Source: Brooklawnia sp963780175 (GTDB taxonomy: Bacteria; Actinomycetota; Actinomycetes; Propionibacteriales; Propionibacteriaceae). Taken from it: 64,000 nt of DNA. The translations under genes were made by a program, and so were the position numbers. Shown here piece after piece: positions 1 through 8,478 of the stretch (its first letter is position 1; the number at the start of each line of letters is the position of its first letter). The stretch covers positions 1 to 64,000 of the forward strand of contig CAWAAT010000005.1 in assembly GCA_963780175.1 (NCBI GenBank). Reading direction: 5' to 3'. The notes under the pieces are model-generated. The model did not search any database and had not been told where the DNA came from. It worked only from the letters and a program-made list of their open reading frames with translations.

Positions 1-862
1 TTCGTCTCGTTCTGCGAGTCACGCGGCGCCACGCGCGTCCAGAACGACCTTGCCGTGGAGTGGGCCACGTCGAAGATCAAGGTGCCCGTCAACGACGCCC
101 TAGTCGCCCGCAGGATGGACGCAGTGCGTATCTTCGCCCGCTACCAACAGGCGCTGGACCCTGCCACACAGGTTCCACCCGACACGATCTGCCGGCGGCG
201 CTACCAGCCCAAGGAACCGAACGTGTTCACCGACGCCGAGGTCCTCGCGATGCTGGCAGGGGCCGACACCCTTGCCCCACAATTCAGGGCGCTGACCTGG
301 CGAACGCTGATCGGCGTGATCGCAGCGACGGGAATGCGGCCCGGTGAGGCATGCCGCCTGACTTTGGGCGACGTCGACCTTGCCAACGGCGTCGTGCAAA
401 TCCTGGACACCAAGTTCGGCAAGTCCCGGCTCGTGTTCCTCCACCCGACCACCGCCACGGTCCTGAAGCACTACCTGAAGGCTCGCCACGACTGGGTCGG
501 GGGCACGGCCCGGGCCTGCCCGGCCTTCTTCGTGAACAATCGGCGTGAGGCGCTGAACCCCGACGCGCTGAGCGTCACCTTCAAACAGGTCGCCGCTGCT
601 GCTGGTCTCACCACCAGACCCGGGCACAGGCCGCCGCGGCTCCACGACCTGCGGCACACCTTCGCCGTGACCACGATGCTCGACTGGTACCGCGACGGCA
701 GCGACGTCCAAACGCGTCTGCCCGTGCTGTCGACCTGGCTCGGGCACGTCGACCCGCAGTCGACCTACTGGTATTTGCTCGGCCGTCCCGGAGCTCCTCG
801 CCCTTGCCGCCTGCCGCCTCGACATCGAACCGCCAGGCGTCCACGAGGAGCCGGCATCATGA
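1..862 (+). pseudogene. Tyrosine recombinase (RIT/Tn554-like), 5' cut by window edge, frameshifted near its end
   Basis: Site-specific DNA recombinase of the phage-integrase family. The frame is open from base 1, so the N-terminus lies outside the window. The catalytic set is visible: Arg in TGMRPGEACRL, Lys in TKFGKSRLVFLH, the HDLRHTFA box, and WLGHVDPQSTYWYL with the GH and the nucleophile Tyr. One surplus base near 778 throws the frame; removing it gives WYLSAVPELLALAACRLD and a natural stop at 860-862 that overlaps the ATG of the next recombinase (ATGA). Overlapping recombinase genes are characteristic of recombinase-in-trio (RIT) elements, so this is probably the middle member. The indel may be decay or a sequence error. 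Confidence 0.8.
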
Positions 863-1854
863 CCGAGCCGACCCTGACCTCGTCCTGCAAGGGTTCTTCA
901 CCGACCGGCTGGTTCGGCAACTGCAAGGCCAGCCCGAAACGGTGTCCGCCTACCGGGACACCCTCGAACTCCTGCTGCTGTTCGCCGCGCAGAAGGTGCG
1001 CAAGCCCCCATCCCGCCTCAGCGCTCGACGACCTCGATGCCGTCACCGTCGGCGCGTTCCTCATCCACCTCGACACCGACCGGCACAACAGCACGCCGAC
1101 CCGCAACGCACGCCTGGCGGCGATCCACTCCTTCTACCGCTACGCGCTGCCACTGATCCCCGAACGAGCCCATACCGCCAGCCAGGTCCTGGCGATCCCG
1201 CCACGCCGTCACGACCGTGCCGTCGTGTCGTTCCTGACCGGCACCGAGATCGACGCCCTCCTCGCGGCGCCGGATCGCACGACCTGGTACGGACGCCGCG
1301 ACCACGCCCTGCTTGTGACCGCCAGCCAGACCGGTCTTCGTCTTTCCGAGCTGACCGGGCTGACCACCCACGACGTCACCACCACGATGCCGGGCGCGGC
1401 CGTCCACACCACCGGCAAAGGCCGAAAGGAACGCGTCACCCCACTGACCCGTCAGACGGCGGCCGTCCTACACGCGTGGCTGCCAGAAGCCGCCGACCCC
1501 ACCGGGCCGGTCTTCCCGACCCGCCGCGGAACCCGGATGTCGGCCGACGCGGTCCAACGGCTCGTCGCCAAACACGCGACGACCGCCGCACTCAACTGCC
1601 CGTCGATCACGTCCAAGCACGTCACCCCGCACACGCTGCGGCACACCGCCGCCATGGCGCTGCTGAACGCCGGCGTGGACACCACCGTCATCGCCCTCTG
1701 GCTCGGACACCAAAGCGCAACAACCACCCACATCTACCTACACGCAGACATGTCCATCAAGGAAAAGGCCCTCGCCCTCGTCCCCGGACCGAACACAACT
1801 CCGGGACGCTACCAGCCCGCTGACGACCTCATCGCCTTCCTCGAACAACTATGA
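859..1854 (+). pseudogene. Tyrosine recombinase, last member of the RIT-like set, two compensating frameshifts
   Basis: Phage-integrase family recombinase of about 330 residues. The SAM-like N-terminal domain (FFTDRLVRQL, SAYRDTLELLL) reads in one frame and the catalytic domain in another: a base is missing around 870 and an extra base appears near 1012-1020. The catalytic domain is complete, with Arg in TGLRLSELTGL, Lys in TGKGRKERVTPL, HTLRHT, and WLGHQSATTTHIYLHA holding the last His and the Tyr. It begins on the stop codon of the preceding recombinase (ATGA overlap), so the two are translationally coupled. It is followed within 100 bases by TTATGCCGA repeats, probably the element end. The function is transposition or integration of the element itself. 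Confidence 0.8.
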
Positions 1855-1875
1855 CAACCGCCCGCACCGCACGGA

Positions 1876-2001
1876 TTATGCCGCGTCAACGACCCCCTCC
1901 CCGCCCGCTGACCAGCACAAACACCGCCATCCAGACCACACCATCGGCATAACCGACAGCTCGGCATAATTGCTGTTATGCCGACGTCGGCATAACAGCA
2001 A
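1876..2001. repeat. Cluster of TTATGCCGA/TCGGCATAA repeats ending in a perfect 32-bp palindrome
   Basis: TTATGCCG at 1876-1883, TCGGCATAA at 1944-1952 and 1961-1969, TTATGCCGA at 1976-1984 and TCGGCATAA at 1987-1995. Bases 1970-2001 form a perfect 32-bp palindrome with its centre between 1985 and 1986. It lies directly after the recombinase genes and directly before the point where transposase homology starts (about 1997). Inference: terminal recombination site or end of the recombinase element. Confidence 0.7.
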
Positions 2002-2962
2002 GGAGCGTCGGGTCGACCCACAGATTGTGGTCGGGCTGCTGGTCGACCGTAGTGGGTTTCCGTTGGAGATCGCCTGTTTCGAGGGAAGCAAGGCCGAAAC
2101 GCACACGATCGTTCCGGTGATCCAGGCGTTCCAGCGACGTCACCAGGTTGCCGACATGGTGGTGGTCGCCGACGCCGGGATGTTGTCGGCGGCGAACCTG
2201 CAGGCGATCGATCAGGCCGGGCTGCGGTTCGTCGTCGGGTCCCGGCTGACCAAGGCACCCCTCGATCTGGCCAAGCATTTCCGCTGGCACGGTAACGCGT
2301 TCGCCGATGGTCAGGTCATCGACACCATCACGATGCGGCGCAGTGCCCCGGACCCGAAACGTCTCGACACCATCACCGAACCGGTCTGGGACCCCGACCG
2401 GTATCCGTTGGCGTGGCGGGCAGTTTGGCAGTACTCCCGTAAACGCGCGGTCCGCGACGCGCACACCCTGGCCGCGCAGCGAAACCGGGCCCAGGCCATC
2501 GTCGACGGCGACAAGCCCGCGAAGAAGGCCCGATTCGTCAAGACCACCGGCCAACAGGCCAGCCTGGACCAGGTGGCGCTGCGACGAGCCGAAGAACTCG
2601 CCGGGCTGAAGGGGTACGTGACCAACATCACCGCCGACAAGATGGGCCCTGCCGAAGTGATCGCCAGCTATCACGACTTGTGGCGGATCGAGCAGTCCTT
2701 CCGGATGTCGAAAAGCGACCTGGCCGCCAGACCGATATTCCACCGGCAACGCGACGCGATCGAAGCCCACCTGACCATCGTGTTCACCGCCCTGGCGATC
2801 GCCCGAGACCTGCAGGCCCGCAGCGGCTGGTCGCTGAAGAAGATCGTCCGCACCCTGCGACCGCTCCAGCACGTCACGATCCGATTGGCCGGCCAACGAC
2901 TCGACGCCGAGCCGGCCATCCCAGACGACGCCGAAGAACTACTCCATGCGCTGGGGCACTAA
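1997..2962 (+). pseudogene. IS1634-family transposase, 5'-truncated
   Basis: About 320 C-terminal residues of a DDE transposase of the IS1634 group (full length usually near 480-550). Visible are PQIVVGLLVDRSGFPL, the second catalytic Asp in VVVADAGMLS, LKGYVTNI, and the Glu block YHDLWRIEQSFRMSKSDL. The N-terminal part with the first catalytic Asp is absent; homology starts abruptly at SKERRVDPQ inside the palindrome arm, as if the recombinase element had landed in the gene. An open frame continues upstream to an ATG at 1970, but that stretch is the palindrome and not transposase. The C-terminus may also be shifted, since a neighbouring frame reads on to 3021. Not functional. Confidence 0.85.
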
Positions 2963-3082
2963 AGAGGTCCAACTCAGGCGAGCACATCACCGACCTCAGC
3001 TGGATCCGCCAACGCTTGTGAGGTGCGGCTCTCTAATGAGTGGTACTCAGTTGTGCGTGCGGCTCAGCGAAGCATCCCGTAA

Positions 3083-4021
3083 TCAGCCCAGCGCCGTCCG
3101 ACCGAGGGCGGCCATCGCCTGACGGTAGAGCCGTCCGGCCCGGTACGACGAGCGGACCAGCGGCCCGCTGAGCACGCCCTCGAAGCCGATCTCGGTGGCC
3201 TCCTCGGCCAACTCGTCGAACTCCTGCGGGGTGACCCAGCGCTCGACGGGGTGCAGCCGCACGTTGGGACGCAGGTACTGGGTGATGGTGACCAGGTGCG
3301 TCCCGGCCTCGCGCAGGTCGGCCAGCGCCTGCGAGATCTCTTCGCGGGTCTCGCCGAGCCCGAGGATGAGGTTCGACTTGGTGACCAGGCCGGCGTCCCG
3401 CGACCGGGTGAGCACCCCGAGCGAACGTTCGTAGGAGAACCCGGGACGGATGCGCCGGAAGACCCGCGGCACGGTCTCGACGTTGTGGGCGAACACCTCG
3501 GGACGGGTCTCGAGCACCTGGTCGACGAGTTCGGGCTTGCCCGAGAAGTCGGGCGCGAGCATCTCGACGCCCACCCCGGGGTTGCGGTCGTGGATCTGGC
3601 GGATGGTCTCGGCGTACAGCCAGGCGCCCTCGTCCGGCAGGTCGTCGCGGCAGACCCCGGTCACGGTCGCGTAGCGCAGGCCCATCGTGGCGACGCTGTC
3701 GGCGACCCGGACGGGTTCGGCGGTGTCGTAGCCGGTGGGTTTGGCCGACTCGATCTGGCAGAAGTCGCAGCGCCGGGTGCAGGCGTCACCGCCGATGAGG
3801 AAGGTGGCCTCGCGGTCCTCCCAGCACTCGAAGATGTTGGGGCAGTGCGCCTCCTGGCAGACGGTGTGGACGTCCTCGCGGCCGATGATGGTCTGCAGGT
3901 CGGTGTAGTTGGGGCCCATCACCGCCCGGGTCTTGATCCACTCGGGTTTGGTCTCGACCGGGGTCTGGGAGTTGCGAACCTCAAGACGAAGCATCCGGCG
4001 GCCAGTTGATTGAGTCGTCAC
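3083..4021 (-). CDS. lipA: Lipoyl synthase (radical SAM)
   Basis: Inserts two sulfurs into protein-bound octanoyl groups to make lipoyl cofactor for 2-oxoacid dehydrogenases and the glycine cleavage system. 312 residues, normal length. The auxiliary-cluster motif has Cys55, Cys60 and Cys66 (CQEAHCPNIFEC); the radical SAM motif has Cys81, Cys85 and Cys88 (CTRRCDFC). The GTG at 4021 is preferred over the ATG at 3994 because the resulting N-terminus (MTTQSTGRRMLRLEVRN) matches the pattern usual in actinobacterial LipA. lipB lies 19 bases upstream on the same strand, so the pair is an operon for lipoate assembly. Confidence 0.96.
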   Translation of the reverse strand: MTTQSTGRRMLRLEVRNSQTPVETKPEWIKTRAVMGPNYTDLQTIIGREDVHTVCQEAHCPNIFECWEDREATFLIGGDACTRRCDFCQIESAKPTGYDTAEPVRVADSVATMGLRYATVTGVCRDDLPDEGAWLYAETIRQIHDRNPGVGVEMLAPDFSGKPELVDQVLETRPEVFAHNVETVPRVFRRIRPGFSYERSLGVLTRSRDAGLVTKSNLILGLGETREEISQALADLREAGTHLVTITQYLRPNVRLHPVERWVTPQEFDELAEEATEIGFEGVLSGPLVRSSYRAGRLYRQAMAALGRTALG

Positions 4022-4040
4022 CCTCTCGAGGGTACCCGGC

Positions 4041-4715
4041 TCAGGCCAGCGAGAAAGGGCCGAACCGGCCCAGCAACTCGTCCAGATGCGGCACGACGTC
4101 GCCGGCGACCCGGGCGACGCTGGGCGCGACGGTGAGTTCCTCGGTCAGCGACGTGACCCCCGCGTCCGCGATGCCGCACGGCACGATGTTGCCGAACGCC
4201 CCCTGATTGGGCAGCACGTTGAGCGCGAAGCCGTGCATGCTGGTGCGCCTGGCCACCCGGATGCCGATCGCGGCAAGTTTGCGTTCGGGACGCCCGCCCT
4301 CAGCGTCCAGCCAGACCCCCGTGCGTCCCTTTATGCGCCGCCCGGCCAGACCGTAGCCGGCCACGGTGCGGATCAGCGCCTCCTCGAGGCGGCGCACCAG
4401 GTCGACGACGTAGACGCCCTCGGGCAACTGGACGATCGGGTAGCCCACCAGTTGGCCCGGACCGTGCCAGGTGATCTTGCCGCCCCGATCGACGTCGATG
4501 ACCGGGGTTCCGTCGAACGGGCGTTCGTGCGCCTCGGTGCGGCGTCCAGCGGTGTAGACGCCGGCGTGTTCGAGCAACATGACCGTGCCCGGCCGCTGGT
4601 CGGCGGCGACCTCTGCGTGGATGCGGCGCTGCTCGTCCCACGCCCACTGGTAGTCGATCAACCGCACCGGCCGCTCGTCGAGGCCGAGGCGCAGGAAGTC
4701 CAGGTGAGTGTTCAT
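4041..4715 (-). CDS. lipB: Octanoyltransferase
   Basis: Transfers octanoate from octanoyl-ACP to lipoyl domains, giving the substrate for LipA. 224 residues, typical length. Visible are the WHGPGQLVGYP block at residues 83-93, Lys146 in RKLAAIGI and the acyl-thioester Cys180 in NIVPCGI, the catalytic Lys/Cys pair of the family. It is first in the minus-strand lipB-lipA pair. The isochorismatase-like gene upstream on the same strand ends 12 bases before the LipB start, so all three may be co-transcribed. Confidence 0.96.
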   Translation of the reverse strand: MNTHLDFLRLGLDERPVRLIDYQWAWDEQRRIHAEVAADQRPGTVMLLEHAGVYTAGRRTEAHERPFDGTPVIDVDRGGKITWHGPGQLVGYPIVQLPEGVYVVDLVRRLEEALIRTVAGYGLAGRRIKGRTGVWLDAEGGRPERKLAAIGIRVARRTSMHGFALNVLPNQGAFGNIVPCGIADAGVTSLTEELTVAPSVARVAGDVVPHLDELLGRFGPFSLA

Positions 4716-4727
4716 CGTCGGCCGATG

Positions 4728-5336
4728 TTACCCCGCAGGCTCGGGCTCCTCGTCGGCGATGATCTCGGCGACGTCCAGCTCGGAGGGGGCGAACACCACG
4801 TTGGCCGCGGCCATCAGGTCACCGGTGACGTCGGGGGCCAGGTCGCGCCACACGATCCGGTTGACGAACGCGACGACCTGCTGGGCTGACAGCCGGCAGC
4901 CGTCGAACTCGGCGTCGGCTGCGGTGTGCGCGTCCTCGATGAGGGTGACGTCGAAGCCGCGAGCCAGGGCACCGAGGTAGGTCTGCAGCACCGCGGTGTC
5001 GGAGCCCAGGCCGGCCAGCCACAGGTGGGAGGCGGAGTTCAGGCCCAGCGCGTCGTCGAGGTCGGTCTCGATGAACGCGTCGTCCCAGGCGTGGTCGATG
5101 ACCAGTTCGCCGGGTTCGCTGGCCAGGGCGTCGCTGAGCTGCCAGGCGGGTTCACCGGGCAGCAGATCGATGGCCATCCGGCGCAACCAGATCACCGGGA
5201 CGCCCGCCCCCCGGGCCGCCGCCACCAGCCGGGCGATCACCTCGACCACTGCGGTGGCGTCCAGGTCGAGGGTCGGGCCCTGCTGGGCGTCCACCACCAC
5301 CAGCACGGACGCGCCGCGTTCGGGGAATCGGCTCAT
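4728..5336 (-). CDS. Isochorismatase-like protein lacking catalytic Lys and Cys
   Basis: 202 residues of the cysteine-hydrolase (isochorismatase/nicotinamidase) fold: SVLVVVDAQQGP with Asp16, then LWLAGLGSDTAVLQTYLGAL at residues 105-124, which aligns with the active-site helix normally read as TDxCV. Here the Cys position is Ala115, and the usual Lys before the saF..t.L block appears as IDHAWDDAF. Two of three catalytic residues are therefore missing. The start ATG at 5336 gives the compact N-terminus MSRFPERG; longer upstream frames run over the divergent gene. Probably a non-catalytic or altered family member; substrate unknown. Confidence 0.8.
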   Translation of the reverse strand: MSRFPERGASVLVVVDAQQGPTLDLDATAVVEVIARLVAAARGAGVPVIWLRRMAIDLLPGEPAWQLSDALASEPGELVIDHAWDDAFIETDLDDALGLNSASHLWLAGLGSDTAVLQTYLGALARGFDVTLIEDAHTAADAEFDGCRLSAQQVVAFVNRIVWRDLAPDVTGDLMAAANVVFAPSELDVAEIIADEEPEPAG

Positions 5337-5393
5337 GTCGGGAGAATACCGGGGTGTCGGTGCCTGCCGGAGCGCCCGCCTACGATGGGCTGC

Positions 5394-6038
5394 ATGAAGC
5401 TGACCCGCAAACCCGACCGTGGAGTGGACGACCGCGCGGCTCTGGACGCCTTCCTGGACGAGCAGCTGTCCGGCGTGCTGGCCACCGTCAGCGAGGGACG
5501 CCCGCACGTCATCCCGATCGCCTACGTGCGCGACGGTGACCGCATCCTGCTGCACGGGTCCACCGGGGCGGGGGCGCTGCGGATGGTCGCCGAGGGAGCG
5601 CCCGTGAGCTTCTGCGTCCAAGCGGTGGACGCCGTCCGGCTGTCGTACAACGGGCTGCACCACAGCGTGAACTACCGTTCGGCGGTCATCGACGGCACCG
5701 CGACCAGGCTCGCCGACGACGAGCACTGGGCGGCGCTCGAGAAGTTCGTCGACCAGCTGGTGCCGGGACGCAACTCCGAGATTGTGGCCTTGACAGGCAA
5801 GGACGTCGCCCGGACGCTGACCCTGGCCCTGCCGATCGTCGACGGTTCATGGTTGATGAAGGCGCGCTCCGGCGAGGTCGTGCGCGCCGACGAGGCACCG
5901 GCGGACGTCTGGATGGGCACGATTCCGCTGTCGGTGGTGGCCGGCGAGCCTGTGCCTGCCGTCGGCCAGGACGCCGACCTGCCGGTGCCGGCCTCGGTGC
6001 GCAGGTTCGTGGCGGCCCGGCGCCCGGACGTGGTGTGA
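5394..6038 (+). CDS. Pyridoxamine 5'-phosphate oxidase-family (FMN-binding split barrel) protein
   Basis: 214 residues. The N-terminal split-barrel pattern LDEQLSGVLATVSEGRPHVIPIAYVRDGDRILLHGSTG resembles Nim-like flavin-binding proteins, and the central block LSYNGLHHSVNYRSAVIDGTA is typical of that subgroup. The ATG at 5394 follows a 57-base gap from the divergent isochorismatase-like gene. Its stop overlaps the ATG of the rhodanese-like gene (TGATG), suggesting coupling. Binding of FMN or F420 is likely from the family, but the substrate cannot be named. Confidence 0.8.
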   Translation: MKLTRKPDRGVDDRAALDAFLDEQLSGVLATVSEGRPHVIPIAYVRDGDRILLHGSTGAGALRMVAEGAPVSFCVQAVDAVRLSYNGLHHSVNYRSAVIDGTATRLADDEHWAALEKFVDQLVPGRNSEIVALTGKDVARTLTLALPIVDGSWLMKARSGEVVRADEAPADVWMGTIPLSVVAGEPVPAVGQDADLPVPASVRRFVAARRPDVV

Positions 6039-6445
6039 TGGTGCCCATGGGATGGCGCGACATCTTCAGCAAGGACGAAACCCCGGCCGACGAGACCTCC
6101 GTTGCGGTGCCGGACGCCCTGGGAATGCTGGCTGCCGGCGGGGTGGTCATCGACGTGCGGACGCCGGCCGAGTACGAGCGCGGGCATGTTCCGGGGGCCC
6201 GGCTGGTGTCGATCACCGACCTGCAGACCTCGGCTCTGGAGGCGATCTGGGGCGGCGATCCGCTGGCGATGCTCGACCCGGCCACCCTCGACAAGACGAT
6301 CATCGTGGTGAGTTCGACGCCGGCCCACGCCGCCGCGGTCGCTCATCTGCTGCGCGACGAGGGCATGAAGGCACATTCCCTGGCCGGCGGCCTGCTCGGC
6401 TGGGTGCGCGACGGTCAGGTGCTGCTGCCCGGGCCGCCCCGCTGA
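6038..6445 (+). CDS. Rhodanese-like domain protein without active-site Cys
   Basis: 135 residues forming one rhodanese domain: VVIDVRTPAEYERGHVPGARLVS and GGLLGW are the usual flanks. The loop that should carry the Cys (C-x5-R) reads IIVVSSTPAHAAAVAHLL, with no cysteine. It therefore cannot form the persulfide intermediate and is more likely a binding or regulatory rhodanese. The ATG at 6038 overlaps the upstream stop; an in-frame ATG at 6047 (MGWRDIF) is an alternative start. The rpsF promoter region follows. Confidence 0.82.
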   Translation: MVPMGWRDIFSKDETPADETSVAVPDALGMLAAGGVVIDVRTPAEYERGHVPGARLVSITDLQTSALEAIWGGDPLAMLDPATLDKTIIVVSSTPAHAAAVAHLLRDEGMKAHSLAGGLLGWVRDGQVLLPGPPR

Positions 6446-6461
6446 GGGCCGAACTCCCACT

Positions 6462-6490
6462 TCGACAATCACCGGACGCGCAGGTAAAGT
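6462..6490 (+). promoter_or_regulatory. Candidate promoter of the rpsF operon
   Basis: TCGACA at 6462-6467 (one mismatch to the housekeeping -35) and TAAAGT at 6485-6490, with a 17-base spacer, about 105 bases upstream of rpsF. Predicted by eye only. Confidence 0.4.
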
Positions 6491-6594
6491 GGCGGTTTGT
6501 GTCGCTCGCGCCCGTCGCGTCCGGCACAAGCATTCGCCCTCCTGCCACGGGAAGTCCCCGCGGCCGTACAGTCCGAAGGAGGTGGAGTTCGCGT

Positions 6595-6882
6595 ATGCGT
6601 AAGTACGAGATCATGGTCATCATTGACCCCGACGTCGACGATCGCCAGGTGCCGACTCTGCTCGAGAAGCATTTGAAGGTCATCACCGATGGTCAAGGCA
6701 CCATCGACAGCCAGGACATCTGGGGCAAGCGCCGGATGGCCTACGAGATCAACAAGAAGCCGGAAGGCATCTACGCGGTGCTCAACGTCACCGCCACCCC
6801 TGCCGTGGTCAGCGAAATGGATCGTCTGATGACGATCGACGAGCAGATCATGCGCACCAAGGTGATGCGCACCGACAAGTAG
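6595..6882 (+). CDS. rpsF: 30S ribosomal protein S6
   Basis: 95 residues of S6 (MRKYEIMVIIDPDVDD, WGKRRMAYEINKKPEGIYAVL). It binds S18 on the platform of the small subunit. A strong AAGGAGG at 6576-6582 sets the start. First gene of rpsF-ssb-rpsR-rplI, the standard actinobacterial order near the replication origin. A read-through frame runs upstream through the intergenic region but has no ribosome site or homology. Confidence 0.97.
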   Translation: MRKYEIMVIIDPDVDDRQVPTLLEKHLKVITDGQGTIDSQDIWGKRRMAYEINKKPEGIYAVLNVTATPAVVSEMDRLMTIDEQIMRTKVMRTDK

Positions 6883-6995
6883 TTGGTTCGCCGAGTTCTC
6901 CACAGCTGGACTCCGAGTGACGAAATGTCAGCTGGGGCTGCCAGACTTGGTGAACTCGACGATGAGAATCACCCACTCGTAACGGAGGAAACCCC

Positions 6996-7535
6996 ATGGC
7001 AGGCGACACCCTGATCACGCTCGTCGGAAATCTGACCGGCGACCCCGAGTTGAGGTTCACGCCCTCCGGGGCAGCGGTGGCCAACTTCACCGTCGCCTCG
7101 ACGCCCCGCGCGTTCGACCGTCAGTCGAACGAGTGGAAAGACGGCGACACCATGTTCCTCAACTGCTCCATCTGGCGTCAGGCGGCCGAGAACGTCGCCG
7201 AGACGCTCTCGAAGGGCATGCGAGTGATCGTCCAGGGCCGGCTGAAGTCGCGTAGCTACGACGATCGTGAGGGCAACAAGCGCACGGTCTTCGAGGTGGA
7301 CGTCGAAGAGGTCGGCCCGTCGTTGCGGTACGCCACCGCCAAGGTCACCCGGTCCTCGTCGGGCCAGGGTGGCGGCAACTGGCAGGGTGGCGGCGCGCAG
7401 GGTGGCGGTCAGCCTTCCGGCGGCGCGCCGGGCGGTTCGGGTGGCAACTGGTCCGCCGGTGGCTCGCCGTCCGCCAACCGTGGGGCCGCCAACGACCCGT
7501 GGGCCAACGCCCAGAGTGAAGAACCGCCGTTCTGA
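6996..7535 (+). CDS. ssb: Single-stranded DNA-binding protein
   Basis: 179 residues. OB-fold at about 1-110 (MAGDTLITLVGNLTGDPELRFTPSG, FLNCSIWRQAAENVAETLSKG), then a Gly/Gln/Ser-rich disordered linker, then the acidic tip SEEPPF, close to the canonical DDxPF tail that recruits replication and repair partners. GGAGG at 6982-6986 precedes the ATG. It lies between rpsF and rpsR as in most bacteria and works at the replication fork. Confidence 0.96.
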   Translation: MAGDTLITLVGNLTGDPELRFTPSGAAVANFTVASTPRAFDRQSNEWKDGDTMFLNCSIWRQAAENVAETLSKGMRVIVQGRLKSRSYDDREGNKRTVFEVDVEEVGPSLRYATAKVTRSSSGQGGGNWQGGGAQGGGQPSGGAPGGSGGNWSAGGSPSANRGAANDPWANAQSEEPPF

Positions 7536-7605
7536 TCGTCCGCGATCGACCGGCAACACCAGTACCACCCATTCAGAAGGCACATTCCGGCGGAAGCCGG
7601 GCTCA

Positions 7606-7622
7606 GGGGGCAACCTGCCCCC
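7606..7622 (+). other. Perfect 7-bp stem-loop upstream of rpsR
   Basis: GGGGGCA (7606-7612), loop acc, TGCCCCC (7616-7622), ending nine bases before the rpsR Shine-Dalgarno AAAGGAG at 7631-7637. No T-run follows, so it is more likely an RNA processing, stability or translation element than a terminator. Confidence 0.5.
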
Positions 7623-7644
7623 GCTTGAACAAAGGAGCACCACA

Positions 7645-7884
7645 ATGGCCGGTCCTCAGCGCAAGCCGCTGAACAAGCGCAAGATCGTCCCCGTCAAGTC
7701 GGTTCGCATCGGGCACGTCAACTACAAGGACACCGCAACCCTGCGGAAGTTCATCTCGGAGCGCGGCAAGATCCGGGCACGGCGGGTCACCGGCCTGAGC
7801 GTCCAGGATCAGCGCATGATTGCGATCGCGGTCAAGAACGCCCGCGAACTCGCGCTGCTGCCCTACACCACCAGCGCTCGCTGA
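7645..7884 (+). CDS. rpsR: 30S ribosomal protein S18
   Basis: 79 residues (KIVPVKSVRIGHVNYKDTATL, ERGKIRARRVTGLS, ALLPYTT), the normal S18 length. It pairs with S6 in the 30S platform. The start is chosen by AAAGGAG at 7631-7637. No CXXC zinc motif is seen, so this is the zinc-free form. The gene is separated from ssb by 109 bases holding a stable hairpin and is followed by rplI after 17 bases. Confidence 0.97.
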   Translation: MAGPQRKPLNKRKIVPVKSVRIGHVNYKDTATLRKFISERGKIRARRVTGLSVQDQRMIAIAVKNARELALLPYTTSAR

Positions 7885-7901
7885 CAAGGAGGAGTGAACA
7901 G

Positions 7902-8348
7902 ATGAAGCTCATTCTCACCGCCAGCGTCGACAAGCTGGGTCTGGCAGGCGACGTCGTCGAGGTCAAGGACGGCTACGGCCGCAATTACCTCATGCCTCGC
8001 GGCCTGGCCATCGTCCACAACCGCGGCACCGCCAAGCAGATCGAAGGCATCCAGCGCGCCCGGGACGCCAAGCAGATCCGCAGCAACGAGCATGCCGCCC
8101 AAGTGCGCAGCCAGCTCGAGGGCCTGAAGATCTCGATCCCCGTTCGTGCGGACGCCACCGGCAAGCTCTACGGCGCCGTCACCTCCAACGAGGTCGCCCA
8201 GGCGATCAAGAAGGCCGGCGGACCGGCGCTCGACAAGCGCGCCATCAAGGCCGCCAAGCCGATCAAGTCGACCGGGACGCACACCGTCGCCGTGAAGCTC
8301 ACCGACGCGGTGACCGCCCACGTGCCGGTCGAGATCGTCACCGGCTGA
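7902..8348 (+). CDS. rplI: 50S ribosomal protein L9
   Basis: 148 residues with the L9 N-terminal signature VEVKDGYGRNYLMPRGLA, the long connecting helix around residues 40-75, and the C-terminal domain (GKLYGAVTSNEVAQAI). It binds 23S rRNA at the base of the L1 stalk. AAGGAGG at 7886-7892 fixes the start. It closes the operon; a hairpin follows. The replicative helicase gene dnaB, a frequent next neighbour, is not here. Confidence 0.97.
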   Translation: MKLILTASVDKLGLAGDVVEVKDGYGRNYLMPRGLAIVHNRGTAKQIEGIQRARDAKQIRSNEHAAQVRSQLEGLKISIPVRADATGKLYGAVTSNEVAQAIKKAGGPALDKRAIKAAKPIKSTGTHTVAVKLTDAVTAHVPVEIVTG

Positions 8349-8363
8349 CACCAGCACACCGCT

Positions 8364-8393
8364 CAGGCCCCTGCCCTCCCGGGTGGGGGCCTG
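8364..8393 (+). terminator. Hairpin terminator after rplI
   Basis: CAGGCCCC (8364-8371) pairs with GGGGCCTG (8386-8393) around a GC-rich loop that can fold further. Only a weak T-rich tail (TTGCGTTG) follows. Confidence 0.55.
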
Positions 8394-8478
8394 TTGCGTT
8401 GTGCGCCGGATGGCATCCCGAGGACGCCGGGCCCGTAACGGGCCACGGGCCGCCCGCCACCACCGCAAACGCGTGCCC

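Noticed and set aside
55..1854. A single 599-residue fused double recombinase
   Set aside because: The fusion arises only because an indel near 778 hides the natural stop at 860-862; the two recombinases are separate overlapping genes.
6491..6594. S6:S18-binding leader upstream of rpsF
   Set aside because: Such leaders exist in many bacteria, but I could not identify the conserved CCG-bulge hairpin here with confidence.
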